The notes: generated by a model from the sequence alone, not told the origin. 64,000 nt of DNA from Bradyrhizobium sp. (GCF_016219575.1 NZ_JACRMG010000027.1:124001-188000), one strand, 5' to 3'; shown: positions 30,416 to 41,251, counted from the first letter of the stretch. Program-made: numbers and translations.

Positions 30416-31930
30416 ATGAACCAACTCGAGAACGAACCACAGGCGCCCGGGAAGCTGCGGGGAACGGTCATCGAGGCCGCCACGGCATGGTTCCCCAGCC
30501 TGATGCGGCCCATCCTTGGCTTCCGACGAACCTACCTGCCGCTGCTGATGGTCTATTTCGCCTACGGCGCCCTCGGCATCATCGACGTCAGCCGCGACAT
30601 GTGGATCAAGGAGAGCCTGACGCTCACCCCGGCGGAGCTGGCCGGAATAGGCGTTTGGCTCAGCCTGCCCTGGACCGTGAAGATGGTGTTCGGTCAGCTC
30701 GTCGACAGCGTTCCGGTCTTCGGCTCGCAGCGGCGGTCCTACATCCTGATCGGGGCCGTCTTCACCGCGTGCGGCATGCTGACGCTGGCCGGCGCGGCCG
30801 GCGGATGGATTGCGTCCGGCCGGACCGATCACCTCTACATTCTCGGCGCCATGTTGATCGTGGTCGGGACCGTCATCCAGGACGTCGTCGCGGATGCGAT
30901 GTCGACCGAGGTCGTATCCCGCGTGGACTCGAACGGGAATGCGCGGGCCGAGGACGATATCCGCGCCGAACTGGGCATGGTCCAGGTCCTTGGCCGGCTT
31001 GCGCTCGGCATCGGGATCCTTGCGGTGGCGGGACTGTCCGGATGGCTCGCCCGCTTCTTCGCCCGTGAAACGGTTTTCCTTTTCGGACTTGTCATTCCGG
31101 CCCTCTCGGCCCTCGGCGTGCTGCTGATCGATGCCGAAAGCAGCGAGCAGCGGCCGATCGACTGGCGCATCCTCGGCGGCGGCATCGGCTTTGGCCTGAT
31201 CGTCCTCGCCGTTGCGCTCGGCAGCGTGCCATTCGCACAGGAGCTGGTGTTCGTCCTTTCGATGCTGGTGATTTGCCCGATGCTGTTCTTCGTGACGCGC
31301 GAGCTCGACAGGGAGACCCGGCGCGCCATCCTGTTCGCCAGCATCATCATCTTCGCATTTCGCGCCACGCCATCGGTCGGAGACGGCTATTTCTGGTGGA
31401 CGCTCGACGTGCTCAAGTTCGACGAGGCATTCTATGGCAGCCTGCGCCAGACCGCCGCCGTCATCGCCATCGTCGCGATGTGGACCTTCAGCAAGCAATT
31501 GACGGAATACTCCGTGACCAAGGTGCTGTTCTGGCTCGCTGTCGCCGGCGCGATCCTGTCGCTGCCCAATATCGGCCTGTTCTTCGGGCTCCACCACTGG
31601 ACGGAGGCGACGTTCGGGTTCGGCGCGCGCGCGATTGCCGTGATCGACGCGGCGGCCGCCTCTCCCTTCGCGCAGCTCAGCATGATCCCCCTGCTGACGC
31701 TGATCGCGTATTATGCGCCGGAAGGCCACCGCGCGACATGGTTCGCCCTGATGGCGTCCCTGATGAATCTGGCGCTCGTCGCAGGCCAGTTGCAGACCAA
31801 GTATCTCAACCAGATTTTCGTCGTTCAGCGCGGCGACTATTCCGAGCTCGGACCGCTGCTGATCACGGCGGCCGTGCTCGGCTTCATCCTCCCGATTGGC
31901 GCGATCCTGTGCTTCGGCCGTCGCGCGTGA
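30416..31930 (+). CDS. MFS/BT1 (folate-biopterin) type transporter
   Basis: Polytopic membrane protein; ATG at 30416 within ORF 30191..31930. Confidence 0.65.
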   Translation: MNQLENEPQAPGKLRGTVIEAATAWFPSLMRPILGFRRTYLPLLMVYFAYGALGIIDVSRDMWIKESLTLTPAELAGIGVWLSLPWTVKMVFGQLVDSVPVFGSQRRSYILIGAVFTACGMLTLAGAAGGWIASGRTDHLYILGAMLIVVGTVIQDVVADAMSTEVVSRVDSNGNARAEDDIRAELGMVQVLGRLALGIGILAVAGLSGWLARFFARETVFLFGLVIPALSALGVLLIDAESSEQRPIDWRILGGGIGFGLIVLAVALGSVPFAQELVFVLSMLVICPMLFFVTRELDRETRRAILFASIIIFAFRATPSVGDGYFWWTLDVLKFDEAFYGSLRQTAAVIAIVAMWTFSKQLTEYSVTKVLFWLAVAGAILSLPNIGLFFGLHHWTEATFGFGARAIAVIDAAAASPFAQLSMIPLLTLIAYYAPEGHRATWFALMASLMNLALVAGQLQTKYLNQIFVVQRGDYSELGPLLITAAVLGFILPIGAILCFGRRA

Positions 31931-31970
31931 TCAAGGAGCGGGCTGATGTCCGCGCTGAAATGGACTTCAT

Positions 31971-33155
31971 CTAGACGGACGCCGCGTGCCACCAGCCCGT
32001 CAACACATCGCGGCCCTTCCCGACGAGCTGCCCGAGACGACCGTGCGAGGACTTGTGAAGCCTGAACGTCTCCAGGACGTGCACAAGATGCTGGTGGTCA
32101 CTCGGAATGCTGTCGATCTCGGCATCAAGCGAAGCATCGACCGCCGCCATCAATTCCTGCAGCCGTTTGCCCCAATCGGTGCCGTCCAGCGCGATGCTCT
32201 TTCTCATTGCCGCGTCGATCTCGTGGATCTCCGCGAGAATCTCCTTCGCGTGCGGAATGCGATTGTGCTTGAGTGCATCGACCAGCATCAATCGCCGGTC
32301 ATCGATCTGATCCAGCACCATGGAAACGGCGGCGCTGTACGGCATGGCTGCGATCCTGTCTGCCGCCCTGCTCGCGGCGGGCCTGGTTGCGAGGTGCATC
32401 AGCTGCCACGGCCTGTCCAGACGGCTGCCGATCACGACCAGCGCGAACGGGATCATCTCGGCGCGCCTGGCCCGAAGCGCGTTCAGCAGATCGAGCATCC
32501 TGGCGAGGTGATCGCCTTCCAGCCCGGTGATCTTCGTGGGCAGCGCGCGGGCGAACTCGGCGAGCTCATGGCGGCCGTGCATGACGCGCAGCATTTTCTG
32601 CAGGTCGTCGAACGTGGCATGCGAACTGGTATAGAATTCGATCCCGCCACGCACGGTGGCGCGGCCTTCGTCCGTCGTCAGCACCCCGTCCAGATAGGTC
32701 ACAACCTTGTTCTGGAATGCTTCAGCCAGCCGCCGCGCTTCGGCCTGATTGTTGACGGCGATCACCTTCCTGGCGCTTTCGACATAGCCGTCGGCCATGC
32801 TCGGCAACAGCTTCTCGGTAATGAGGCTCCAGATCGGTCCCAGCGACCCGCGCGCGATCTGTCCGCTGTTGGTCCGCTCGGGCGCGCCGTTCACCAGCAC
32901 CGGTTCGAGCGGCTCGAAAAAGAAGCGCGACGGATTTCCGGCGCGGTAGTGGTTCGGACCGGTATTGCGGAACTCGGCCCGCAGGGCGGCAATCAGCGAC
33001 TCCGAATGCGGAATGTCCTCGCCGAGAAGATGCAGCCGTTCCAGCTCTGCGAGGAGCCGGGCACGCACATGCGGCGTCAGCTGCTGCAAAAACTCTGCGA
33101 GGTGTTCACTGTTGCCGGCGGCGGTCATTCTGCGAATTTGCTCGTTGCCGCGCAT
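31971..33155 (-). CDS. Conserved hypothetical cytoplasmic protein
   Basis: 394-aa ORF, largely helical, no recognised motif; alternative start at 33128. Confidence 0.65.
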   Translation of the reverse strand: MRGNEQIRRMTAAGNSEHLAEFLQQLTPHVRARLLAELERLHLLGEDIPHSESLIAALRAEFRNTGPNHYRAGNPSRFFFEPLEPVLVNGAPERTNSGQIARGSLGPIWSLITEKLLPSMADGYVESARKVIAVNNQAEARRLAEAFQNKVVTYLDGVLTTDEGRATVRGGIEFYTSSHATFDDLQKMLRVMHGRHELAEFARALPTKITGLEGDHLARMLDLLNALRARRAEMIPFALVVIGSRLDRPWQLMHLATRPAASRAADRIAAMPYSAAVSMVLDQIDDRRLMLVDALKHNRIPHAKEILAEIHEIDAAMRKSIALDGTDWGKRLQELMAAVDASLDAEIDSIPSDHQHLVHVLETFRLHKSSHGRLGQLVGKGRDVLTGWWHAASV

Positions 33156-33522
33156 TTGCGCATCGGCATGATCTATCGGAAGTCGGCAAGTCCCGGAGCA
33201 TATTGGACCACGCGACCCTTAAGTTGTCCTTTCGGTGCTGACTAATCTCGGGAATTCCCGGCGCGTTTTCGCTGACAAGGAAGCAGTTTACCGAAAGGGC
33301 CAGGGATATTCCGGGCCGAAACCCGCACATATTTCCAGATCGGCAGTTACTAAATCCGCGGGCTATGTGCAGACGCCGACGGACCGTGAAAACGCAATGC
33401 TCGTACGATGCACGACACATCCGTACGTAATTTCCTGCGATCTAAACATCTGAGCAACCATTCTTTCTAACGGCGGTTCCATTCTTCTGTCATATGCCTG
33501 TTCCCGCAAAGGAAATCGGGAC

Positions 33523-36243
33523 ATGCTCGCGCCAACTGTACAGCCGGAAATCGGATTTGATCGCGTTCGCGCGATGACGGACTTCATTCGGAGCCAGTTC
33601 CGCATGCGGCGAGATCCGATCCGCTGGCTCGCCGTCTGCGGGACTTTGTTGATCCTGGCCATAGTGGGTGCGACGGCGATAATGGTTAGCCACTTCCGCG
33701 AGCGCGCGCTGGACAGCAGCAGGCGCCAGCTGGAGAGCACGGTGCTGCTGCTGGCCGAGCATTTCGATCAACAGCTCAGGGATTTGACAGCCATCCAGGA
33801 CGACGTCGTCACCTATATGGAAGCAACCGGGATTGATTCTGCAGAGCACTATGTTCGCCGAATGTCGAGCCCGGACATCCACCTCATGCTCAAGACCCGG
33901 ATCGGGGCGCTATCCTATGTCGGCAGCGTCAACCTGTTCGATTCCGATGGTAAGCTGATCAACTCGTCAACCGCCTGGCCAATTCCCGACCTCAACGCCG
34001 GCGATCGCAAGTTTTTCAAGACGTTCAAGTCGGGCTCGCAATCCCCGTCTGCCGTCGTCGAACTGGTGCAAAGCCGGATCAGCGGCGTCCGGACGACCGT
34101 CATCGCCCGCAAGCTCACCGACCGGAATGGCGAGTTCATGGGGGTTATCGGCAGGGGCGTCGAAGCTGCCCACTACGAGAAGTTTTTCGCCTCGGTGGCG
34201 CTTGGCAAGGAAACGGCGATCACGATGTTTCAGCGGGACGGGACGCTGCTGGCCCGTTATCCGCGCCTTGATTCGATGGTCGGCCACAACTTCAGACACG
34301 GCGCAATGTTCAAGTACGTTCTGTCGCAGAACGGCAACGCAACCGGCCTGTTTCAGAGTCCCATCAACGGAGAAGACCGGATCGGATCGGCGCGCGCGCT
34401 GCAGAACTTCCCGATTTTCGTGATGGCAACGACGACAGTCGCTGCTGCGCTGGCGGATTGGCGTCAGCAGACGCGCCTCCTCGTGGGCGCTGCCGTCCTG
34501 GCGACGCTGGTGATCGCGACGACCCTGTTCCTGATCGTGCGGCAGTTGTCGCGGCAGCACCGACTGGAGAAGCATCGCCTCAACACCGCCGTTGACAACA
34601 TGCGGCAGGGCCTGCTGCTGTTCGATTCGTCCCAGCGGCTCGTGGTCTGCAACGAGCGTTACATCGAAATGTTCGGACTTTCCCCCGACGTGGTGAAGCC
34701 GGGCTGCAGCCTTCGCGATCTGATTTCCCATCGAAAGGAAACCGGCTCCCTCAAGGAGGACGTCGACGAGCATTGCGCGCTCGTGCAGCGCAACGCAGCG
34801 CTGAACAACGTAATCGTGACCGAAACGACGGATGGACGCCTGATCCAGACCGCCTACCGTTCGGTCGCGGGCGGCGGTTGGGTCACCACGCTCGAGGACA
34901 TCACGGAGCGGCAGCGCGCGGAGGATCGCATTGCGCATCTTGCGCACTACGACTCGCTCACCGACCTGCCGAACCGCGTCCTGTTCCGCGAACGCCTCGA
35001 ACAGGAGCTGCGCGCGATCGAGCACGGCAACCGCTTCGCCGTGCTGCTCATCGACATCGATGAGTTCAAGGGTATCAACGACTCGCTTGGGCATGCCATC
35101 GGTGACGAACTGCTGAAATCCGTTGCGACGCGGCTGCGCGAATGCGTGGGTAGCGACAGTTTCGTGGCCCGGCTGGGCGGCGATGAATTCGCCGTTCTCC
35201 AGCCCCTCGTTCTCGACACTGGCGAGGCGACCGAACTCGTAACCGAAATCCATGCCGCCATACGCGAGCCCCACGCGTGTCTGGGGCACCAGATTTCGAT
35301 CGATGCCAGCATCGGCATCGCCATGGCCCCGAAGGATGGTTGCCACCTCGACGAGTTGCTGAAGAATGCGGACCTCGCCATGTACGACGCCAAGAGCGCG
35401 GGACGGCACACCTGGCGCTTCTTTGCACCCGAGATGGACAAGCGGGCAAAATCACGTCGCGTCATGGAAGAGGAACTGCGCCAGATCGTTGCGGAAGGCG
35501 CCTTCACGGAAGGGGGCTTTGAGGTTCATTACCAGCCCCTGGTCAGCTTGCAGAGCGGAGACGTAACCGGCTGCGAGGCGCTGCTGCGCTGGCGGCATCC
35601 AGAGCGCGGCATGATATCGCCGGTCGACTTCATTCCGGTTGCGGAGGACACCGGGCTGATCGATCAACTCGGCGAATGGGTGCTTGCCACCGCCTGCAAC
35701 GAAGCCGCTTCCTGGCCCGACGGCATCAAGGTCGCCGTCAACGTGTCGCCCGTCCAGTTCAGGAAGCAGACGCTGCCGCTCAAGGTCGCCGCCGCACTCG
35801 CCAATTCGAGCTTCGCAGCGACCAGGCTCGAGCTGGAAATTACCGAAGCGGTTCTCATTCGCGATGACGAGGCTGCGCTTGCCATCCTGGAGCAGCTGCG
35901 ATCTCTCGGGGTGCGCATCGCGCTGGACGATTTCGGGACGGGCTATTCCTCGCTGAGCTACCTGCAGCGTTTTCCCTTCGACAAGATCAAGATCGACCGA
36001 TCCTTCGTCAAGGACATCGCCAATTCGAAGAACTCGGCTTCCATTGTGCAAGCCGTGGTCAGTATCGCCGGCGTCCGCGGCATCACGACGACGGTGGAGG
36101 GGGTCGAAACAGAGGAGCAGCGCGACCAGTTGCGCAAGCTCGGCTGCGTCGAAATGCAGGGCTATCTATTCAGCCCGGCAAGGCCGGCCGCGGATATCCG
36201 TAAGCTCCTGGGCTCGCAGCGCGCTGAACGCGCGACCGCCTGA
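33523..36243 (+). CDS. Membrane sensor with periplasmic Cache-like domain, PAS, GGDEF and EAL domains
   Basis: RLGGDEFAVLQ; CEALLRWRHPERG; DDFGTGYSSLSYLQRFPFDKIKIDRSFV; start may be 33574. Confidence 0.93.
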   Translation: MLAPTVQPEIGFDRVRAMTDFIRSQFRMRRDPIRWLAVCGTLLILAIVGATAIMVSHFRERALDSSRRQLESTVLLLAEHFDQQLRDLTAIQDDVVTYMEATGIDSAEHYVRRMSSPDIHLMLKTRIGALSYVGSVNLFDSDGKLINSSTAWPIPDLNAGDRKFFKTFKSGSQSPSAVVELVQSRISGVRTTVIARKLTDRNGEFMGVIGRGVEAAHYEKFFASVALGKETAITMFQRDGTLLARYPRLDSMVGHNFRHGAMFKYVLSQNGNATGLFQSPINGEDRIGSARALQNFPIFVMATTTVAAALADWRQQTRLLVGAAVLATLVIATTLFLIVRQLSRQHRLEKHRLNTAVDNMRQGLLLFDSSQRLVVCNERYIEMFGLSPDVVKPGCSLRDLISHRKETGSLKEDVDEHCALVQRNAALNNVIVTETTDGRLIQTAYRSVAGGGWVTTLEDITERQRAEDRIAHLAHYDSLTDLPNRVLFRERLEQELRAIEHGNRFAVLLIDIDEFKGINDSLGHAIGDELLKSVATRLRECVGSDSFVARLGGDEFAVLQPLVLDTGEATELVTEIHAAIREPHACLGHQISIDASIGIAMAPKDGCHLDELLKNADLAMYDAKSAGRHTWRFFAPEMDKRAKSRRVMEEELRQIVAEGAFTEGGFEVHYQPLVSLQSGDVTGCEALLRWRHPERGMISPVDFIPVAEDTGLIDQLGEWVLATACNEAASWPDGIKVAVNVSPVQFRKQTLPLKVAAALANSSFAATRLELEITEAVLIRDDEAALAILEQLRSLGVRIALDDFGTGYSSLSYLQRFPFDKIKIDRSFVKDIANSKNSASIVQAVVSIAGVRGITTTVEGVETEEQRDQLRKLGCVEMQGYLFSPARPAADIRKLLGSQRAERATA

Positions 36244-36268
36244 GAGGAGTAGGACGACAGGTCGAACC

Positions 36269-36384
36269 TCACGCCCGCGACGGCGCGAGACGGAATTCGA
36301 TCACGTCCTGCGCTTTCGAAAGGTCGCGCGCCATCAGCGCCGTGTCGAATTGCCCGGTCGCCTGCAGCACCAGATCGAAATGGA
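36269..36384 (-). pseudogene. Possible 3' CDS remnant
   Basis: Minus-strand frame ending at TGA 36269..36271 reads FHFDLVLQATGQFDTALMARDLSKAQDVIEFRLAPSRA*; no room for a complete gene before the YeeE stop. Confidence 0.35.
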
Positions 36385-36395
36385 ATTGCCGGCGA

Positions 36396-37490
36396 TCAGG
36401 TCTGGCCGCGATGGCCGGCGGTCAGCCCTGCCTTCTGCGGAAAGCCGCGATCGACGATCAGATCCGTCAGGCCGGCCCCGAGCCACATGCCGATCAGCAC
36501 AATCCAGGCCGTGAGCGCAAACACCGAGGCGCCCGTGATACCTGCGCCGACGGCGCATCCGCCCGCCAGCATGGCGCCGAACCCCATCAGCACGGCGCCG
36601 ATGAGATAACGGCGCATGCCGAGCCCATCGGAAAATCCCTCCAGGCGCAGCTCGCGCGCCCAGGCTGCGGCGACGAGGGAGCCGAGGAATACGCCGGGCA
36701 CAACCCCCAGGTCGAAGTCGAGCCGGACATAAGGGCTGTTCAACACCAGCATCAGCACGTCGGCGGAGGGGCCGCTGAAGGTGAGGCTCTTGAGCGCGAC
36801 CGGCGAAAACGATGCCTCGGCGAGTTGATAGGTGAAGACCCATCCGGCGACGACAGCCACGCCGGTGAAAAGCGCAGACCACAACAGCCGCGGCGGGAGG
36901 CGGCTGTGAAAGGCAAAGGCAAACCCGGCCAGCAGCCAGATCGCGCTGAAGGCGAGCTTCTCCGGCGTCGCGCCGCCAAAGAGGCTCATGATGTCGCGCG
37001 AGGGCCCGCCATCGACCAGCCACAGCCTGGTCAGCCAATCCCGCGCGGGCGACAGCAGGCCGCGCCAGGCGGCCTGGGCGGTGACAGCGAATACGAGTCC
37101 CGACAACAGGGCCCTCAGATTGCCGTTGGCCGAAAGCACCAGCAGCCGGCTGGCGCAGCCGCGCGCCAGCACCATGCCGCAACCGAACATCACGCCGCCG
37201 ATCAGGGCGCCGGAAATGCTGCCCTGCTGTGCGAGCTGACGTGCATTGGAAACATCAAGCCAGCCGAGGGCGACGAACAGCTGGGTTCCCATCAGGGCGG
37301 CGGCAAAGGTCAACAGCCACACCGCCAGGCGCTGTCCGGATTCGCCCCGGGAAAATTCGATCGCGGCAGCCCGCAGGCAGAAGCGGCTGCGCTGCGCGAA
37401 GAACCCGAACAGGCCGCCGACCGCGAGCCCGCCCAGCCACGACAGCAGGTCTTCACCCACGAGGTCGACAACAGACGTCAGCACGGCCAC
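36396..37490 (-). CDS. YeeE/YedE family (sulfur compound) transporter
   Basis: GLFGFFAQRSRFCLRAA...GGVMFGCGMVLARGCASR...GFGAMLAGGCAVGAGITG. Confidence 0.88.
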   Translation of the reverse strand: MAVLTSVVDLVGEDLLSWLGGLAVGGLFGFFAQRSRFCLRAAAIEFSRGESGQRLAVWLLTFAAALMGTQLFVALGWLDVSNARQLAQQGSISGALIGGVMFGCGMVLARGCASRLLVLSANGNLRALLSGLVFAVTAQAAWRGLLSPARDWLTRLWLVDGGPSRDIMSLFGGATPEKLAFSAIWLLAGFAFAFHSRLPPRLLWSALFTGVAVVAGWVFTYQLAEASFSPVALKSLTFSGPSADVLMLVLNSPYVRLDFDLGVVPGVFLGSLVAAAWARELRLEGFSDGLGMRRYLIGAVLMGFGAMLAGGCAVGAGITGASVFALTAWIVLIGMWLGAGLTDLIVDRGFPQKAGLTAGHRGQT

Positions 37491-37582
37491 CGGCTCCCTG
37501 AGACCACCCGCCAGTCTACCGGTCCGGCGGCCTCACCAGATGAGCCAGATCAAGGACGAAGCCTTTCTTCGCCGCGAACCGG

Positions 37583-38860
37583 CTATCCGAAAATGTCAGT
37601 CGTGATTCCCGAATACCAGCCGATGTTCTCTTCCTGGGTCTGCTTGCGCAGTTCCGCCGTCTCGCCGGTCTTCGAGACGAAGGTTTCCGCCGCACTGATC
37701 TTGCCGTCCTTCGGCTCGTAGCGGCCGCCGACCTTCACCGCGTTATCCGTCTCGATCAGGCTCCAGCAGGTGTTGTTGTAGCGCGGCGGGAACGTACGAC
37801 TTCCCGTCAGCTCGTTGCGGATGATCATCGCGGCAACCTTGGCCTGGCTGTTGGCGGAGAATGCCGACTTCGGCATGTCGCCCGGGATACAGGCATCGCC
37901 GACGATGAAGAGGTTCGGGTCCTTGGCGGATTTCATCGTGGCCGGATCGATCGGGCAGAATCCCGAAGCATCGGCCAAACCGGCATCACGCGCGATCTTG
38001 CCGGCCATCTGCGCGGGGATGACGTTGACCAGCGCGCAGTCCTTGTAGGTCTCGAAGCCAGTCACCACGGTGCCGGTCTTCGGATCGACGGACTTCAATC
38101 CGTCGTGGACCTTGGGGCCCAGCCACTCGACCATGCCCTTGTAGAAGGTCTCCCAGCCGTCCTGGAAGAGGCCTTGCTTGGAGTAGGTTTCCTTGGGATC
38201 GATAATGACGATCCTGCAATTCGTGCGTCCGCTGGCCTTGAGCACATGCGCCATCATCGATACGCGCTCGTAGGGTCCCGGCGGGCAGCGATAGGGATTG
38301 GGCGGCGCGATCATGACGATGACGCCACCATTCTTGACCTCGTCGAGGCGCTTCTTCAGCAGCTGCGTCTGCGGACCGGCCTTCCACGCATGCGGCATCA
38401 CCTGCTCATGCTCCTGGCCCCAGCCGGGGACGGAATCGTATTTCAGGTCGATGCCCGGAGCGACCACGAGCTTGTCGTAGGACAGGATGGTGTTGTCGGT
38501 GGTCCGGACGCGCTTTTCGTCGCGGTCGATGAAGGCAGCCGTCTGCCGGACGTGGTTGACGCCGTAGTTCTTGGTCAGGGCTTCGTAGCTATGGGTAATC
38601 TGCTCGAATGTCTTGTATCCGCCGAGATAGAGGTTCGAGTGGAAACAGGTCACGAATTTGGCAGAAGGCTCGACCAGCGAGACGTTGATGGCACCGGCGC
38701 TGTCGCGGGCGACATATTTGGCAACTGTCGCGCCGCCCGGCCCGCCTCCGACGACGACCACCCGCGGCCGCGCCTGGCCGATGACGGCCGGCGCCGTCAC
38801 GGCGGATGCGACGACGGCTGCACCGGCACCGAGCAAGCTCCTTCGAGTCATTCCAGACAT
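37583..38860 (-). CDS. fccB: Flavocytochrome c sulfide dehydrogenase flavoprotein subunit (FccB/SoxF)
   Basis: Tat-like signal MSGMTRRSLLGAGAAVVAS; VVVVGGGPGGATVAKYVAR; C-terminal FCSD domain. Confidence 0.88.
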   Translation of the reverse strand: MSGMTRRSLLGAGAAVVASAVTAPAVIGQARPRVVVVGGGPGGATVAKYVARDSAGAINVSLVEPSAKFVTCFHSNLYLGGYKTFEQITHSYEALTKNYGVNHVRQTAAFIDRDEKRVRTTDNTILSYDKLVVAPGIDLKYDSVPGWGQEHEQVMPHAWKAGPQTQLLKKRLDEVKNGGVIVMIAPPNPYRCPPGPYERVSMMAHVLKASGRTNCRIVIIDPKETYSKQGLFQDGWETFYKGMVEWLGPKVHDGLKSVDPKTGTVVTGFETYKDCALVNVIPAQMAGKIARDAGLADASGFCPIDPATMKSAKDPNLFIVGDACIPGDMPKSAFSANSQAKVAAMIIRNELTGSRTFPPRYNNTCWSLIETDNAVKVGGRYEPKDGKISAAETFVSKTGETAELRKQTQEENIGWYSGITTDIFG

Positions 38861-38965
38861 GGTTCTCTCCCCGCTAAGTTCGATATTGTTGCAGTTCGCG
38901 ATCGTGGCACCGGGCCCGGCGCCCGCAGGCACCGTATTCGTGGCTCGGCGGCGCGGTTCCGGCGG

Positions 38966-39328
38966 TCATTTCTGCGCCTGTCCGGTGAGTTTCAGACTGC
39001 CGAAATAGGCGGCAAGCGCAGCGATCTCTTCCAGCGAAAGGCTGTGCGAGATCGTTCGCATCGTCTCGTTGTCGCGTTGCCCTTCCTTGTAGGAGGTGAT
39101 CACGGCAATGAACTGGTCCTCGGGCCAGGCTACGATGGAGGGCACGCCGCCGATACTGCGGCCGGAAATCTGATGACAGGTCGTACACTGGGCCGAAAGA
39201 TATTCGCCAAGCTCCCTGTCGCCCTTCACCTCGGCGGATACTGCGGCTTGCGCGAATCCGGGCGCCGTCAGGAGCGTCGCCGCCAACGACCCGGCCCTGG
39301 CAAGCCTTCGATATCCGTCAGCAAGCAT
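38966..39328 (-). CDS. fccA: Cytochrome c subunit (FccA/SoxE-like)
   Basis: CTTCHQISG motif; between soxD and fccB. Confidence 0.75.
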   Translation of the reverse strand: MLADGYRRLARAGSLAATLLTAPGFAQAAVSAEVKGDRELGEYLSAQCTTCHQISGRSIGGVPSIVAWPEDQFIAVITSYKEGQRDNETMRTISHSLSLEEIAALAAYFGSLKLTGQAQK

Positions 39329-39999
39329 CAGTCGACCTTCGGGCCCTTCTTCCCGTCCTCCGGCGTGACATCGAGAACCGATGCGCGCCCCGTGATCTTC
39401 GCCTCCGCCTTGCAGTTCGTCATGCAGGGCTTCGGATTCCAGAACTGCTTTTCGACCTTCTCGCGGTCATCGTCATAGAACCCGCCTGCGTTCGGCAACT
39501 TTACACCGGCAAAGTTCTCCTTCGACAGCGTAAAATCCTCCTTGACGACGTCGTTCATGAACATCAGGTAGGCGACGATAGCATATACCTCGTTCGGTTC
39601 GAGCGAGCGGGCGTTGCCATACGGCATCGCGCGCTGGATGTAGTCGAACGCCGTCGATGCATAGGGCCAGAACGAGCCGACGGTCTTCTCCGGACTCTCC
39701 TTCTTGAGGGTTCCGGCGCCGCCTGCCAGAACCGGCCAGCGGCCGGCACCCTCGCCGAATTCTCCGTGACAGGACGCGCAGCGTTCGAGATAGAGCTTCT
39801 CGCCCTCCTTGGCGCTACCCTTGCCGGCAGGAAGCCCCTGGCCGTCGGGACGGACATCCCGGTCCCAGGCCGCGACTTCGTCGGGATGCGCTTCACGGCC
39901 GAGATTGAGCTTTCCCGCCATCGCCGGAGCTATGACGAGGCACAATCCGGCAAGCGCCGCAGCAATCCTAGGATACTTCGACATTCTCGGTTTCGCCAT
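39328..39999 (-). CDS. soxD: SoxD cytochrome c (monoheme, short form)
   Basis: CASCHGEFGEG...; overlaps soxC 3' end. Confidence 0.88.
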   Translation of the reverse strand: MAKPRMSKYPRIAAALAGLCLVIAPAMAGKLNLGREAHPDEVAAWDRDVRPDGQGLPAGKGSAKEGEKLYLERCASCHGEFGEGAGRWPVLAGGAGTLKKESPEKTVGSFWPYASTAFDYIQRAMPYGNARSLEPNEVYAIVAYLMFMNDVVKEDFTLSKENFAGVKLPNAGGFYDDDREKVEKQFWNPKPCMTNCKAEAKITGRASVLDVTPEDGKKGPKVD

Positions 40000-41251
40000 T
40001 TGCCTTGACCAGCCAGGTCTGGATGCCGTTGTTGTGATAGATCGAGTTGGTTCCGCGAACTTGTCTCAGCTCGGATTTCGTCGGCTGCACGTAGCCGGTG
40101 TCGTCGACTGCGCGCGACTGCACGAGAAGCTCCTGGCCGCCCCAGTCGAAATCCACATAGAAGCGCGTCAACGACAGCGGCGTCGGCGTGCCGTCGATCC
40201 GCGCAGATCGCCAATTGCGACCGCCGTCCAGCGACACATCGACGCGCCTGATCGTGCCTCGTCCGCTCCACGCCAGTCCGGAAAGGGTGTTCGGCCCCTT
40301 GAACCGCAGCGGCGCCTGCGGACTGGGATTGGTGACCACGGACTTGGCGTCCATGATGAAGGTGAAGCGGCGCGACCGCCCGTCCGCCAGCAGGTCCGTG
40401 TACTTGGAAGTTTCCTCACGGTGGTGCCAGGGCTGATCGCCGACCTCGATGCGGCGCAGCCACTTCACCCACATGTTGCCTTCCCAGCCGGGAACGACGA
40501 TGCGCAGCGGATAGCCCTGTTCCGGCCGCAAGGCCTCGCCGTTCATTGCCCAGACGAGCAGGCAGTCGTTGAGCGCCTTTTCGATCGGAATCGACCGTGT
40601 CATTGCGGCGGCGTCCGCGCCCTCGACGAGCAGCCACTTGCCGTTGTTCTTCAGGCCGGCTTCCTCGAGGACCGCCTTCAGCGGGATGCCGGTATAGACG
40701 ACATTGTGGACCATGCCGTGGGTGAACTGGGCGCCGTTCAACTGCGCGCCGCGCCATTCCATCCCGGAATTCGCCGCACATTCGAGGAAATAGGTGCGAC
40801 TGACCCGGCCCGGAAAGCGCTTGAGATCCGCGAGCGTGAAGACCATCGGCTTGTCGACGAGCCCGTTGATCATGAGACGGTGCTTGCCGGGATCGATCTC
40901 GGCGACGCCGGAATGGTGGCGCTCGAAGCACAACCCGCTCGGGGTGATCGTTCCATCGAGCTCGTGCAGCGGCGTGAAACTGACCGACGACTCCCTGGAG
41001 GCCGTCAGCCACTCCACATCGCGCCGGATCACGTGCTTCTCGAATTTTGACGGCTGGCCGTAGGGCTTGGCGACCACACCGTCGCCCAGATAACGCGCGG
41101 CATCCTGGATCTCGGTGATCAGCGGATCGGGCTTCTGCGGCGGCGCCGCGCGAACGGCAGATGCGCCGAGCGCCAGGCCGCCGGCCGCAAGCCCCGCAGA
41201 CCTGATCAGTTGACGCCGGTTCACCGAACGAAGGTTTCCTTCATCGCCCAT
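39968..41251 (-). CDS. soxC: SoxC, sulfane dehydrogenase molybdoprotein
   Basis: Tat signal, FLECAANSGMEWRG Moco-Cys region, HNVVYTGIPLKAVLEEAG. Confidence 0.92.
   Translation of the reverse strand: MGDEGNLRSVNRRQLIRSAGLAAGGLALGASAVRAAPPQKPDPLITEIQDAARYLGDGVVAKPYGQPSKFEKHVIRRDVEWLTASRESSVSFTPLHELDGTITPSGLCFERHHSGVAEIDPGKHRLMINGLVDKPMVFTLADLKRFPGRVSRTYFLECAANSGMEWRGAQLNGAQFTHGMVHNVVYTGIPLKAVLEEAGLKNNGKWLLVEGADAAAMTRSIPIEKALNDCLLVWAMNGEALRPEQGYPLRIVVPGWEGNMWVKWLRRIEVGDQPWHHREETSKYTDLLADGRSRRFTFIMDAKSVVTNPSPQAPLRFKGPNTLSGLAWSGRGTIRRVDVSLDGGRNWRSARIDGTPTPLSLTRFYVDFDWGGQELLVQSRAVDDTGYVQPTKSELRQVRGTNSIYHNNGIQTWLVKANGETENVEVS

Noticed and set aside
30149-31729. 526-aa minus-strand ORF
   Set aside because: Antisense shadow of the MFS/BT1-type transporter.
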